This document shows positions 16,854-26,422 of a DNA stretch of 59,926 bases, in pieces; the first letter of the stretch is position 1, and the number at the start of each line of letters is the position of its first letter. The notes below the pieces were generated by a model, which ran no database searches, had not been told where the DNA came from, and saw only the letters and a program-made list of their open reading frames with translations. The translations under genes and the position numbers were made by a program. Origin of the DNA: a bacterium (GTDB taxonomy: Bacteria; Myxococcota_A; UBA9160; UBA6930); contig JAAELW010000109.1 in assembly GCA_024226235.1 (NCBI GenBank), forward strand, positions 1 to 59,926, in the 5' to 3' direction.

Positions 16854-17513
16854 TCAGCGGAGCAGGCTGTCGTGGATCCAGCCCACATTCCCCGCAGAGA
16901 TACGCACGAGGATCCACTCGTCGTTGCTGTCCTCGGGAAAGACCGGAGTCCCCTGGGATAGCACGATCAGTACCTCTTCATCCGTCGACGGGCCCACTCG
17001 CAGGTTCACCCGGTCGCCGCGCACGAAGCGGGTACCGGGAAGCTCTCGGGCTTGGCGCGCCTCTTCAGAAACCAGCGCCGCCATGCGACTCGCGCGGTAG
17101 ACGAAGAACAAGGCAGACCCGAAGTGCCCCTCGCGGATCTGCAAGTCCGCTTCATCGAGCTTGGTGCGAGCCTCGGCCATGTCCCGGGCTCGCCAAGGTG
17201 CATCATCGGCCGCCCGCTCCACCTCGATGCGCGCCTCGGCCAGCGATGACACTGCGTCGGCACGCCCATGGCTGCCGCGCATGCCCGATTCCACCAGAAC
17301 GAGAGCTTCCTCAGCGCGACGCAGATCATCTCGTAACCGCTCGAGTTCCCTCTCGAGTTGGTCAGCCCGACCGCTGGCGGCGCGCGTGTACACCTCTTCA
17401 CGGACGATCTGAGGCCCCTCAGCCGGGGGAGGAGTCGGGCTCGCACAGGCGAACAAGCCGAGGCCGACTCCTAGCCCGACATTCCTACGGAGGCCGTACC
17501 GTCGCGGGGTCAT
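16854..17513 (-). CDS. SH3-domain lipoprotein
   Basis: A 219-residue protein with a lipobox LFAC (lipidated cysteine about residue 23), so anchored in the inner or outer membrane. Residues about 45-145 are a charged coiled-coil/helical region, and the last 65 residues form a bacterial SH3 fold (VRGDRVNLRVGPSTDEEVL ending WIHDSLLR), usually binding peptidoglycan or acting as a targeting module. It lies 8 bp from the convergent cyclase gene and 91 bp downstream of the metalloprotease on the same strand. Confidence 0.8.
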   Translation of the reverse strand: MTPRRYGLRRNVGLGVGLGLFACASPTPPPAEGPQIVREEVYTRAASGRADQLERELERLRDDLRRAEEALVLVESGMRGSHGRADAVSSLAEARIEVERAADDAPWRARDMAEARTKLDEADLQIREGHFGSALFFVYRASRMAALVSEEARQARELPGTRFVRGDRVNLRVGPSTDEEVLIVLSQGTPVFPEDSNDEWILVRISAGNVGWIHDSLLR

Positions 17514-17604
17514 GGGGGTTTTTCGACCAATCCAGCCGGGGCTTGAGGGCTAGGTTCGCGGGCCGGAGATGGCCAACCGTCGTGCTCGGCAGGCCTTTCG
17601 AGGC

Positions 17605-18564
17605 CTAGTGAGGGGCGCCGGCCTCGAGCCAAGCCCGCAGCGCACGATCGGGGATCGCGATCGCACGACCTGGATCTTCGATCACCCCGGGCAGGTCGGG
17701 TACGAGGAAGCCCACCTCATCGCCCTGCGCCAGGCGCCAGAAGATCCGGGCTACCCGATCACCGCTGCGCATCCACGGCCCGTCCAGACGGGCACCCTGT
17801 GCCAGCGGCAAGAACGCATCGAGCGGATCGGTCTGCCATGCCGCCAACGCGGCTCGCCGCAAGCGGGTACCGCTGGCCCGTGCGTAGAGCGCCCGCAGGC
17901 CCGGAGCCTCCAGCCGCCTCCCTTCGCGGACACGCCGCGCGACGCGGCGAATCGCTTCCGGCGCCGCGACGAGCGGGCCTTCCGCCGCGCGAACATGGCC
18001 CACAAAGCCCAATGCGTGGCCAAGCTCGTGCACCAACACGCCGAGGCGCTCGTCCGAGGTGATCGGACGCGACCGGCCGCGCCAGTCCGGGCCCACCTGT
18101 CGGGAGACTTCGACCTCGGCCCGTTCGAGGAACAGCGAAGTCGGGCCCTTCCGCCGGCAATCCGCGCGAGCAATGCCGGTGCCGAGGACACCCGCATCGC
18201 GCGCCGGCGGCTCGTCCAGGAAGCGCACGACGATCTGCGGAGAGGTCCCCGTCCGATTGCGCTCGATCTCCAGGCCCAGGCCCGCACCACTCCAAGCTGC
18301 GAGTGCCCGATCCAGATCCGAGACCTCTGCCGGGCTTGCATCGCCCTCGAGGCCCACGGCGAGAGCCGAACCGGTCGGCCAACGGCACGTGCGGAGGTTC
18401 ACGGCTCCTTCCTGCAACCAGACCACCGGGTGCAGATCGGCCAACGGATCGCGCGGACCGACGCAGCCGACGAGCGCTCCGAGCCCGATAGGCACTCCAA
18501 ACCCGATCAGCGCTCCGACCCTGACGAACACTCCGATCCACGACACGACAAACCGTCGGCTCAT
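17605..18564 (-). CDS. Putative lipoprotein zinc metalloprotease (metzincin-like)
   Basis: A 319-residue protein with lipobox LVGC (Cys34) after a long hydrophobic leader. The zinc motif is HELGHALGFVGH at 179-190: HExxH with glycine at the metzincin position, but the third histidine is at place 12 instead of 11. The upstream half resembles the matrixin fold (WSGAGLGLEIERN with IVVRFLD), and the tail is basic. It is probably an outer-surface or periplasmic protease. ATG 18564 overlaps the MFS stop by 4 nt. The shifted third ligand leaves activity unproven. Confidence 0.65.
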   Translation of the reverse strand: MSRRFVVSWIGVFVRVGALIGFGVPIGLGALVGCVGPRDPLADLHPVVWLQEGAVNLRTCRWPTGSALAVGLEGDASPAEVSDLDRALAAWSGAGLGLEIERNRTGTSPQIVVRFLDEPPARDAGVLGTGIARADCRRKGPTSLFLERAEVEVSRQVGPDWRGRSRPITSDERLGVLVHELGHALGFVGHVRAAEGPLVAAPEAIRRVARRVREGRRLEAPGLRALYARASGTRLRRAALAAWQTDPLDAFLPLAQGARLDGPWMRSGDRVARIFWRLAQGDEVGFLVPDLPGVIEDPGRAIAIPDRALRAWLEAGAPH

Positions 18565-19751
18565 TCGATCTTCCGGTCGAGCACGCGACCGTCCCAGGAA
18601 TAGAACACCAGCGTGCCCGCTAGCGTGATCAGCGCTGCCGCCAGGAACATCGCGGAGAAGCCCGAACGCTCGATCCAGAGCCCGAAGAACGGGCCGCCCG
18701 TGAGCACACCGACGTCGAAGAGCGCAGTGAACACTGCCATCGCCATGCCCCTGTTCGCCTCGGGCGTGCGGCTGACCACCAGCCCAAACAGGATCGGAAA
18801 CGCATAGCCGTGACCAATGCCACACAGCACACCTCCGATCACGACGTCCCGATCCACCGTCGCCTGGCCCAGCCAGAGAAAGCCGGCCGCCAGTGCCAAG
18901 AGGGCGGGAAGGAGCACACGCTTGGGCCCGATGCGATCCGGCAACCAGCCGAAAAAGACGCGCAAGAAGAGCGCCGCCACTGTGTAGGCGGTGAAGAACG
19001 AACCCACACTGCCAATGCCCGTCTCGTCTACGAAGCGCCGAGTGAACACGAAGAGCGCGGTCACCGCGATCGAGAACGCGCCACCGATCAGCCAGAGCGG
19101 CCCCAATTCCGGCTGACGCAAGGCCGCGCGAAGCCCGCCAGGCGGATCCGTGGCTCCGTTGGCGGCCCGGCGTGCCTGCCACGCCTCCGGCAGCGCCAGC
19201 GAAACCAGCAGGGAGAGCAGCGCCAGACCGAAGGCGACCTGGAACAAGGCATCGAATCTGGCGGCACCCTGCCCTTCCAACCCGAGCAACCCATCGCCGA
19301 GCACTCCGCCGATCGCCATCGGCAGCATGCCGGAGATCCCGAACCAGGCCAGCCCCTGGGTTCGATTGCGGGCGGGCACCTGATCGGCGGCGTAGGTGAA
19401 CAGCGACGAGAACAGCATCGCCTCCGCCAGCCCATGGAGCACCCGGATCACGTAGAGGGCTGGCCCGATGCTCTCGACCGCCAGGTAGAGGCCCACCACC
19501 GCAGCGTTCAGCAAGCCCCCCACCAGGATGACGGGACGCCTTCCGTGCCGATCCATGGCTCGGCCGATTGGCGGCCGAAGCACGATCGCAGCCATCGCCG
19601 TGATGCCAGAGATCCAGCCGATCTCCGCATCTCCTGCCCCAAGATCATGTAGATAGCCCGGAAAGTGAAGGAATAGGTTGAAGGCTATGCCCTGCAGCAT
19701 ATTCACCCAGAAACAGAACCAGAACGCACGGGAGGAGAGGCCTTCGGGCAT
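18561..19751 (-). CDS. MFS transporter
   Basis: A 396-residue integral membrane protein with about twelve hydrophobic segments. The loop after segment 2 carries RPPIGRAMDRHGRRPVIL, a good match to the major facilitator G-x-x-x-D-R-x-G-R-R motif, and its counterpart FFGWLPDRIGPKRVLL occurs in the second half. The drug or metabolite carried cannot be predicted. It sits 9 bp after the S9 peptidase gene and overlaps the protease start, so the three look like one operon; export or uptake of a peptide-like compound is a guess. Confidence 0.9.
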   Translation of the reverse strand: MPEGLSSRAFWFCFWVNMLQGIAFNLFLHFPGYLHDLGAGDAEIGWISGITAMAAIVLRPPIGRAMDRHGRRPVILVGGLLNAAVVGLYLAVESIGPALYVIRVLHGLAEAMLFSSLFTYAADQVPARNRTQGLAWFGISGMLPMAIGGVLGDGLLGLEGQGAARFDALFQVAFGLALLSLLVSLALPEAWQARRAANGATDPPGGLRAALRQPELGPLWLIGGAFSIAVTALFVFTRRFVDETGIGSVGSFFTAYTVAALFLRVFFGWLPDRIGPKRVLLPALLALAAGFLWLGQATVDRDVVIGGVLCGIGHGYAFPILFGLVVSRTPEANRGMAMAVFTALFDVGVLTGGPFFGLWIERSGFSAMFLAAALITLAGTLVFYSWDGRVLDRKIE

Positions 19752-19760
19752 GGGTGCGAC

Positions 19761-21671
19761 CTAGAGACCCTGGATCACCAGGTCCACTTGGGTGTCGACC
19801 GGGAAGCCGAAGATGCGGCTGTAGAAGACCAACTCACACTCGAGGGCCCTGCGGATGTTCTCGGCCACCCGGAAGCCGTGGCTCTCCCCGGCAAAGGTGA
19901 CATGCGCGTGCGGAATCCCGCGCGCGGCCAACGCCGCCACCATCGCCTCGGCCTGGTTCGGCGGCACGATCGGATCGTCCAGGCCCTGCAGGAAGATCGC
20001 GGGGCAGGAGAGCCGCTCGGTGGAGTGGATCGGCGAACGTTCGCGGTAGCGCTCCCGCTCCTCGGGATAGGGACCCACCAGGCGATCCAGGTATCGCGAC
20101 TCGAACTTGTGGGTGTCGCGCACCAGGGCCTCGAGATCCCCAATCCCGTAGTGACTGGCACCGGCACCGAATACGTCCCGGAAGGTCAGAGCGCATAACG
20201 TCGTATAGCCACCGGCACTACCGCCGGTGATCGCAAGGCGCAGCGGATCCGCGACCCCCTCGCGGCCCGCGAAGGCTGCGGCCTCGCAGCAATCGTCCAC
20301 ATCGGCCACGCCCCAGGCGCCGCGCAGCGCGTTGCGATAGGCACGGCCGTAGCCCGTACTTCCGGCGTAGTTCACGTCCATCACCGCAAAGCCCCGGCTG
20401 GTCCAGTATTGGATCCCGAGACGCAACGCCGGGCCGGTGGCCGAGGTAGGCCCGCCATGGCTCTTGACCAGCAGCGGGGGAGCCTCACCCGCCGGGCCCG
20501 AATACCCGGGGTGTTTCGGGCGGTACAAAAACGCATGCGCCTCGCGTCCGCCCGCGGAGGGGTAGCGCACCGGCTCGGCCACACTCCAGAGCGCCGGGTC
20601 CTCGGTCGAGGTATCGAAGGCCGACGCGATCTCCTCGATCTGGTCGGTATCCAGGTCGAGCCGGCACACCGTCGACGCCCGGGTGGGGCTGCCGCCCATG
20701 AACACCGCGCTGCGCCGCTCCACACGCAGACCTTCGAGCTCGTTGAATGGAGTCGGCACCACGCGAGCCGTACCGCCGACCAGATCGACGCGAAGCAGCT
20801 CGTCGCCCTGTTCTCCGCCCCGAATGCACAGCAGGCATCCCTCGCTCTCAAAGTCGTAGCTGGAGAGCCCAAACACCCAGAGCGGCCGACCGAACTCGGC
20901 TGCCTCGGCCCGCAGCGGCACCGCCCCACCCTCCCGCAGCTGCTCCAGATTCCACCAGCCCGAGCGATCACTGACCCAGGTGAGAACCCCCGCCGGAGAG
21001 AAGCGGGGCTGGAAGATCGATTCGTCCGAGCCGCCCGCCACGTGGCGCGCTTGCCCACGAGGTCCATCCGCGCCAAAGCCCAGCACCCACAGCTCGGTGC
21101 CGTCCCAAGGCATGTTGGGGTGGTCCCAGGCGATGCAGGCCAGTTGGTCACCCTGGGGCGAGAACTCCGGCATGGCCACGAAATCGCGACCCTCGACCAG
21201 CACGAAACGGTCACCCGTCGCGAGACCGAACGCGACCAGCCGATTCTCGGGCTCGGCGTCTTCCCGGGGAAGCTCTTCGACGGCCACCAGGAACCGGCCG
21301 TCGGGCGAGGCCACGAGATCGGCGTAACGTGCTCCGGGCAACGTGCCGCCCACGGGCGCGTCACCGAGCCGTTGGATTCCGTCTTGCCCGAGAACGATGT
21401 ACGCCACGCTCTCTCCGAGCAGGCCGTAGTCACCCCCACCGTATTCGTGGACTCGGGTGCGGACGTTCTGGGATTCGGGCGTCAAGGGCTCCGGCGCGTG
21501 GCCCGGCCGTGCGACCATCAGCTGCTGGCGCCCGCCCTCGTCGGGCCGGCCTTCCAGCCACAGGATGCGCCCCTGGGCAATGCGGGGCTGGCCGAGCCGG
21601 CGCGCTGCACGGGCCAGCTGATCTGCCAGGAGCGGGGACTTCCAGGAGCCGTAGGGTGCGGTGCGGTTCAT
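19761..21671 (-). CDS. S9 family (prolyl oligopeptidase-type) peptidase
   Basis: A 636-residue protein, no signal peptide. The first about 380 residues form a beta-propeller-like region with repeated D-rich strands (SPDGRFLV, FSPQGDQLACIAW, FSPAGVLTWVSD). The C-terminal alpha/beta hydrolase has nucleophile GGSAGGYTT, the aspartate of GLDDPIVPPNQ and the histidine of GESHGF. This is the dipeptidyl aminopeptidase/acylaminoacyl peptidase layout that cleaves short peptides in the cytoplasm. ATG 21671 stands only 24 bp from the divergent TauE start, so promoters must overlap coding DNA. First gene of the minus-strand run ending at the SH3 lipoprotein. Confidence 0.92.
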   Translation of the reverse strand: MNRTAPYGSWKSPLLADQLARAARRLGQPRIAQGRILWLEGRPDEGGRQQLMVARPGHAPEPLTPESQNVRTRVHEYGGGDYGLLGESVAYIVLGQDGIQRLGDAPVGGTLPGARYADLVASPDGRFLVAVEELPREDAEPENRLVAFGLATGDRFVLVEGRDFVAMPEFSPQGDQLACIAWDHPNMPWDGTELWVLGFGADGPRGQARHVAGGSDESIFQPRFSPAGVLTWVSDRSGWWNLEQLREGGAVPLRAEAAEFGRPLWVFGLSSYDFESEGCLLCIRGGEQGDELLRVDLVGGTARVVPTPFNELEGLRVERRSAVFMGGSPTRASTVCRLDLDTDQIEEIASAFDTSTEDPALWSVAEPVRYPSAGGREAHAFLYRPKHPGYSGPAGEAPPLLVKSHGGPTSATGPALRLGIQYWTSRGFAVMDVNYAGSTGYGRAYRNALRGAWGVADVDDCCEAAAFAGREGVADPLRLAITGGSAGGYTTLCALTFRDVFGAGASHYGIGDLEALVRDTHKFESRYLDRLVGPYPEERERYRERSPIHSTERLSCPAIFLQGLDDPIVPPNQAEAMVAALAARGIPHAHVTFAGESHGFRVAENIRRALECELVFYSRIFGFPVDTQVDLVIQGL

Positions 21672-21695
21672 GAGCGTCGAGTACTGTACCGATCC

Positions 21696-22427
21696 ATGAC
21701 GCCGATCGATGCCAGCCTCTTGATTGGAGGAGGCCTTCTCGCCGGGATCGTCAACACGCTTGCCGGCGGCGGCTCGATGCTCACAGTGCCGCTCCTGGTG
21801 ATGGTGGGCCTCCCAGGCACCCTGGCGAACGGAACCAACCGGGTTGGCATCCTGATCCAGAACGGCGTGGCATCCTGGGGCTTCTGGGCCCAGGGTGTGG
21901 GGGACCTGCGGCGCAGCCTGCCCGTGATCCTGCCCGTGGCGGCCGGCGCGGGGGTAGGAGCCCTGGTGGCGTCGCACCTGCCCGACGACGTGTTCGAGCG
22001 GATCTTCGGTGTGATCATGCTGCTCCTGCTCGTCCCCACCCTGCGTGGCGTCAGCCGACCCTCTTCTGCGCCGGCGCGGCACCATCCGGGTTGGCTCCGC
22101 AGCATCGTATTCATCGCGATCGGCCTCTACGGGGGCGCCTTCCAAGCCGGCGTGGGTCTGCTGTTGGTGGCCGCCCTTTCCTTCGGCGGCATCGACCTGG
22201 TGCGAGCCAACAGCATCAAGGTGATGGTGAACTTCTGCTTCACGCTGCTGGCCGTGCCGATCTTCATCGCCGCCGGACAGGTCTCGTGGCCCGAGGCCCT
22301 GACCCTCGGCGCCGGCTTCGCGGCTGGCGGCGCACTGGGCGCCCGGCTGGCCGTCCGCGGCGGCGAACGACTGATCCGCCCCGTCCTCGCCCTCGCCATC
22401 CTGGCCCCTATCTTAGCTGGAGAGTGA
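21696..22427 (+). CDS. TauE/SafE-type permease
   Basis: A 243-residue membrane protein with about seven to eight hydrophobic segments and internal pseudo-symmetry: GGGLLAGIVNTLAGGGSMLTVPLL in the first half and GLYGGAFQAGVGLLL in the second are the TauE/SafE (DUF81) repeats. The family exports sulfite, sulfoacetate or other organic anions. ATG 21696. Its stop directly abuts the start of the enoyl-CoA hydratase (TGAATG). Confidence 0.9.
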   Translation: MTPIDASLLIGGGLLAGIVNTLAGGGSMLTVPLLVMVGLPGTLANGTNRVGILIQNGVASWGFWAQGVGDLRRSLPVILPVAAGAGVGALVASHLPDDVFERIFGVIMLLLLVPTLRGVSRPSSAPARHHPGWLRSIVFIAIGLYGGAFQAGVGLLLVAALSFGGIDLVRANSIKVMVNFCFTLLAVPIFIAAGQVSWPEALTLGAGFAAGGALGARLAVRGGERLIRPVLALAILAPILAGE

Positions 22428-23237
22428 ATGCCCATTCGATTCGAAAAGCCTGGTGATCATCCTCATGTGGCTCTCGTCACGATCGATCGCCCGGAGAAGG
22501 CGAACAGCCTGGACCCGGTGATGCTCGGTGAGCTGGCGGCGGCATGGCGTGCGCTTGCGGACGATGATGAGATCCGATGTGTCGTGTTGACGGGCGGTGG
22601 GGAGCGGGTCTTCTGCTCGGGCATGGACATGAAGACGACGATCCCTGTCTCCCAGGCCCTGGCCCGGGGCGAGCGGATCGATGAGCGCAGCTTCGCGGGC
22701 CTTCGCCAGGTGTCTACAGCGCTGCTCGCCGGCTTCGATCTGCGCAAACCACTCATCTGTGCAATCAACGGCCACGCCCGTGCCGGTGGCTTCGATCTGA
22801 TGTTGGCCTCGGAGCTTCGCTACTCGGTGCCGCATGCGACCTTCGCCCTCGAAGAGGTCGCGCTGGGCCTCTACCCGACCGGAAATTCCACGGTCGCACT
22901 GCCGCGCCAGATCGGTTGGGTGCACGCCCACGATCTCCTACTGACCGCCCGGCCGATCGACGCGGATCGTGCACTCGCGATCGGATTGCTCAACGCGATC
23001 GTCCCCGCCGACCAGTTGCTCGAGACGAGCTTCGAGGCTGCCGATGCCATCGCTGCCAACGCACCCCTCGCAGTGCGCGCGACGCGCACCGGAGTTCGTG
23101 AGATCCTCGCGATGCCTCTCAAACAGGCCTTCACACGCCAGGAAGAACTGGGGCGCCCGCTGCGCAAGACCGAGGATGCCAGCGAGGCGCAGCGGGCCTT
23201 CGCGGAGAAGCGGAGACCCGTTTTCAAGGGCCGCTAG
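22428..23237 (+). CDS. Enoyl-CoA hydratase/isomerase family protein
   Basis: A 269-residue crotonase-fold enzyme. The N-terminal RPEKANSL, the oxyanion-hole strand FCSGMDM and the second oxyanion loop NGHARAGGFDL are clear, followed by ALEEVALGLYPTGN where the catalytic glutamates lie. One of the usual catalytic glutamates (GGGxE) is an aspartate here, so hydratase versus isomerase or hydrolase activity is open. It starts directly at the TauE stop (TGAATG), so it is probably co-expressed. It overlaps the convergent downstream gene by 4 bp. Confidence 0.88.
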   Translation: MPIRFEKPGDHPHVALVTIDRPEKANSLDPVMLGELAAAWRALADDDEIRCVVLTGGGERVFCSGMDMKTTIPVSQALARGERIDERSFAGLRQVSTALLAGFDLRKPLICAINGHARAGGFDLMLASELRYSVPHATFALEEVALGLYPTGNSTVALPRQIGWVHAHDLLLTARPIDADRALAIGLLNAIVPADQLLETSFEAADAIAANAPLAVRATRTGVREILAMPLKQAFTRQEELGRPLRKTEDASEAQRAFAEKRRPVFKGR

Positions 23238-23923
23238 AGAACCGGCTCCAGTACGAAGCGATAGCAGCGGTTTCCGGTGCTCACCTCGAGGATATCGGGC
23301 TTCTTGGAGATGATCGCCGCCACGTTCGACGTGGTCATCACATGCCCATATGCATCGAGGAACCGAAGCGCCTCACCGATCTCCGGCTCTGCGAGCAGCG
23401 TTCCGCTGCCCAGATGCTCGGACTTGGCGCTCGCCTCCGTCAGACTGAAGCGCTCGACGCGAACGCGAACACCGACAAAGGGGTTCGGGCTCTCGCCGCA
23501 GATTTCGTCGGGGATGCGAACATGCTCGGTTGCTTCGGGCTGCGGAACTTCCTGATGGGCGGCGAGCAGCCGCGTCACGGTCTCCTGGATCGCGCTCAAC
23601 TCGTCCGAACCGAGCCGATCGTCGAGCCGGCTCAACACGTAGACGCGGCCATTGGTCACCACCGCGACCCGACCTTCGGAAAGCGGCTCCAGCTGCTGGA
23701 TCCGGCTCGACGCAAGACCACTCTCACCTTGGATCCGAACCTCGAGCCGCTCCCCGATTCGGGGACGAGCAACGATCTCGACTGCGGCGACGTTGAGGCA
23801 GAACGCCTGGTCGCCCTGCATCGAGTACTGGCGAAGCGCGACTCGCACCCCGGGCACGAACGGTGCGGCCAACAGATCTTCGGGTATCGCAATCTGCGAG
23901 CCTGTGGATTCCAGTTCTTCCAA
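23234..23923 (-). CDS. Protein of unknown function
   Basis: A 229-residue soluble protein rich in beta strands. The start is TTG 23923, backed by AAGGAG six bases upstream, and the frame would otherwise stay open. Two halves look related: VRVALRQYSM...AVEIVARPRIGERLEV and VRVRVERFSL...LAEPEIGEALRFL, followed in each case by a strand giving IQQLEPL or a SNVAAI segment, suggesting an internal duplication. No catalytic motif, signal peptide or membrane segment is present. Confidence 0.65.
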   Translation of the reverse strand: MEELESTGSQIAIPEDLLAAPFVPGVRVALRQYSMQGDQAFCLNVAAVEIVARPRIGERLEVRIQGESGLASSRIQQLEPLSEGRVAVVTNGRVYVLSRLDDRLGSDELSAIQETVTRLLAAHQEVPQPEATEHVRIPDEICGESPNPFVGVRVRVERFSLTEASAKSEHLGSGTLLAEPEIGEALRFLDAYGHVMTTSNVAAIISKKPDILEVSTGNRCYRFVLEPVL

Positions 23924-23983
23924 CTCATTCTCCTTGGAAGGGAGTCATCCGATGCCGACAGCTCATTGAGTCCAGCCCGTCGA

Positions 23984-26371
23984 CTATCGCGTATCGACCG
24001 CACAGCGAGGAGCATTGAGGAGCCCCGGACCCGGGCTGGACATTCCGCCCGGTTCCAACCCCTCTGGAATGGCTCCCCGGGGCATCTCCCCGAACGTACG
24101 CACGGGAAGCAGCGGATTCAGGCCGATCAGCACGGCTCCGTCGCGGCCCGTCCAGTGGAATCGAGCCCCCTGACGGTCGACCGCCTCGCGTACCTCGGCG
24201 TGGGGAAAGCCGAAGCGAGACCTCCACGGTGCGGAGACGACCGCAAGGTCCGGATCGATCGCACGGAGCCAGGCGGGGCTCGTCGAGGTGCGACTGCCGT
24301 GGTGCCCGAGCAGGAGCACGTCGGCACGGAGGTCTGCAGCGTGTGCCAGCAACGCCGCCTCCTGCTTGCGCGGGAGATCCCCGGGCAAGAGGACTCGGCA
24401 CCCAGCGACGTCGATCCGCAGGACCAGGGACCCTGCATTCCGGTTGGGCGTGCGAAACCCCACACTCGGCCACAATACGCTCACGCGACTCCCCGCCGCA
24501 TCGTGCCAGGAATCCCCCGCTTCGCGCTCTTCCACTTTCACTCCGCGAGTTCCGGCGCTCTCGAGCAACCCTCTGAATGCGGGGTCCAGACGTCCACCGG
24601 GAGGAAGCCAGAGCCGCTTGGCGGGCAGCGCGTCGAGCACCGCAGGCAACCCACCGCGATGGTCCACGTCGGCGTGGGTCGCCACGATCAGGTCGAGCCG
24701 CCGCACGCCGAGCGCCACCAATGCGGGAACCACGACACTCCGACCACGATCGAAGCGGCCGGGGACGGCCGCACCCGCGTCGATCAACAAATTGGAACGG
24801 CCGGTCTGGACCAGGATCGCATCCCCCTGCCCGACGTCGAATATGATCATGCGCGGAATTCCGGGAGAGATTCGCGGCGGCGGGCCGAGCACCAGCACCG
24901 CGATCACTGCGAAAGAGGCCAGTACGCGGTAGCGGGTTCGAGACCGTCCCATCGCGACGATTCCGATCGCGAACGCCACGGCCACAACGACGCTCGAAGG
25001 TCGGACCTGTGGCGAAGCGGGAAGCGCGCCGGCAAGGCCCTCCGCAGCACCCAACAGGTGTGCAGCCACCGCCGCCGCACCATCTACCGCTGGCACCGCG
25101 ACCGGCCACGCAGCCAGTAGCGCGGCAGCCAGAGCCAAGGGCAGCAGGAAGAGACCTACCAACGGAACAGCAAACAGGTTCACCAGCAGCCCGAACCACG
25201 CGACCCGACCCAAGTGCCAGGCAGCCAGTGGCGCTGTCGCCAGGATCGCGGTGGAAGACACGTGCAGCAGGCGACCGATTCGGCCACGCAGACCACCTTG
25301 CGGGTTGCCAGTCGATCGACCGAGCGCGGCGGCCGCGGCGAATGAAAGCTGGGCCCCGGGCGCGAACAGGGCCGCCGGCTCGACCAGCAGGAGCAACGCC
25401 GCCGCCGCGACCAGGCCGTGGCGACGCGGCAACGGGCGACGCCGAACCGCGGCCATCGAGAGCGCCGCAAGCAGGATCCAGGCCCTCTGGACTGGGATCT
25501 GCCCTCCGGCGAGCATCGCGTAGCTCGCCGCCGCGCCAAGCGCACCGAACAACGCAACGCGCCGCACATCCCAGCGCAGAGAGCGCGGGAGTGCTGCGCG
25601 CAATACGCCGAAGACCAGCCCCGCCACCAGTGCCAGGTGCAGGCCGGATACCGCCAGCAGATGCGACAGCCCGAGCCCTGCGAGCCGCTCGCGAACCCTC
25701 GGATCCAGCGCACCCGCTTCGCCCAACGCGAGTGCCGCGAGCAGTGCACCGCCGGCCCCCCGGGCGAGCAATGCGTCCCGGCTGGCCTGTCGCGCGCGGG
25801 CCAATCGCCCGGTTCCACACCGGCCTGCGACTGGCACCTGCAAGCGCGGATCGACCAGGCTCCCGAGAGCACCGATCCCCCTGCGCCGTGCGCGCTTCGC
25901 AGGATCCTGAAGCCCGGGATTGGACGCACTCTTGAGAGGGGCAATGCGCACACGCATCCGAACGCGGCACCCGACCGGACGCATGGCCAGCGAATCCGGC
26001 CCAGCCCCGGGATCCGTCCAGATTTCAAGTCGGGCCGGTGCGGGCCGGCCGTCCTCTGCGCGAAGGCGGTCCAGCGCCACTCGCGCCCGGCCGCCCCGCA
26101 TGTCGATCCGCGCAACGTCGGCCTCGACGACTCGTTCTTCGATCGTCACAGGGCGGTGTCGATCGGCCATGCGGTACACGGAGCCCAACGAGAGAAGCCC
26201 GGCTACCGCTCCGACGAAAGCAACCGCCAGCCGCAGACCCTTCGGCCCCCGGCAGGCGATCGCAGCTGCGGCATGGAGGCCGAGCACGAAGCCCGTACCC
26301 AAATGGAGGCCAGCCTCCGCGAGTACCAGCCCGCCGATGTAGCCCGCGAGCCAGAGCGAAAGGAACGGCAC
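23984..26371 (-). CDS. comEC: ComEC/Rec2 DNA uptake channel protein
   Basis: A 795-residue membrane protein. An N-terminal hydrophobic and DUF4131-like part (to about 180) precedes the multispan competence domain (GLSHLLAVSGLHLALVAG is its hallmark), and the C-terminal about 280 residues are a metallo-beta-lactamase-like domain starting FDVGQGDAILV with THADVDHRGG and LLGHHGS. It is expected to carry single-stranded DNA across the inner membrane in natural transformation. The start is GTG 26371. Located 52 bp downstream of a small unknown gene, and before uvrC in the same direction. Confidence 0.93.
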   Translation of the reverse strand: MPFLSLWLAGYIGGLVLAEAGLHLGTGFVLGLHAAAAIACRGPKGLRLAVAFVGAVAGLLSLGSVYRMADRHRPVTIEERVVEADVARIDMRGGRARVALDRLRAEDGRPAPARLEIWTDPGAGPDSLAMRPVGCRVRMRVRIAPLKSASNPGLQDPAKRARRRGIGALGSLVDPRLQVPVAGRCGTGRLARARQASRDALLARGAGGALLAALALGEAGALDPRVRERLAGLGLSHLLAVSGLHLALVAGLVFGVLRAALPRSLRWDVRRVALFGALGAAASYAMLAGGQIPVQRAWILLAALSMAAVRRRPLPRRHGLVAAAALLLLVEPAALFAPGAQLSFAAAAALGRSTGNPQGGLRGRIGRLLHVSSTAILATAPLAAWHLGRVAWFGLLVNLFAVPLVGLFLLPLALAAALLAAWPVAVPAVDGAAAVAAHLLGAAEGLAGALPASPQVRPSSVVVAVAFAIGIVAMGRSRTRYRVLASFAVIAVLVLGPPPRISPGIPRMIIFDVGQGDAILVQTGRSNLLIDAGAAVPGRFDRGRSVVVPALVALGVRRLDLIVATHADVDHRGGLPAVLDALPAKRLWLPPGGRLDPAFRGLLESAGTRGVKVEEREAGDSWHDAAGSRVSVLWPSVGFRTPNRNAGSLVLRIDVAGCRVLLPGDLPRKQEAALLAHAADLRADVLLLGHHGSRTSTSPAWLRAIDPDLAVVSAPWRSRFGFPHAEVREAVDRQGARFHWTGRDGAVLIGLNPLLPVRTFGEMPRGAIPEGLEPGGMSSPGPGLLNAPRCAVDTR

Positions 26372-26422
26372 GCGTCGGGTCTCCCCGGGACCGGGGAGGC
26401 CGAGCCTAGCGTGTCTTCGGCG

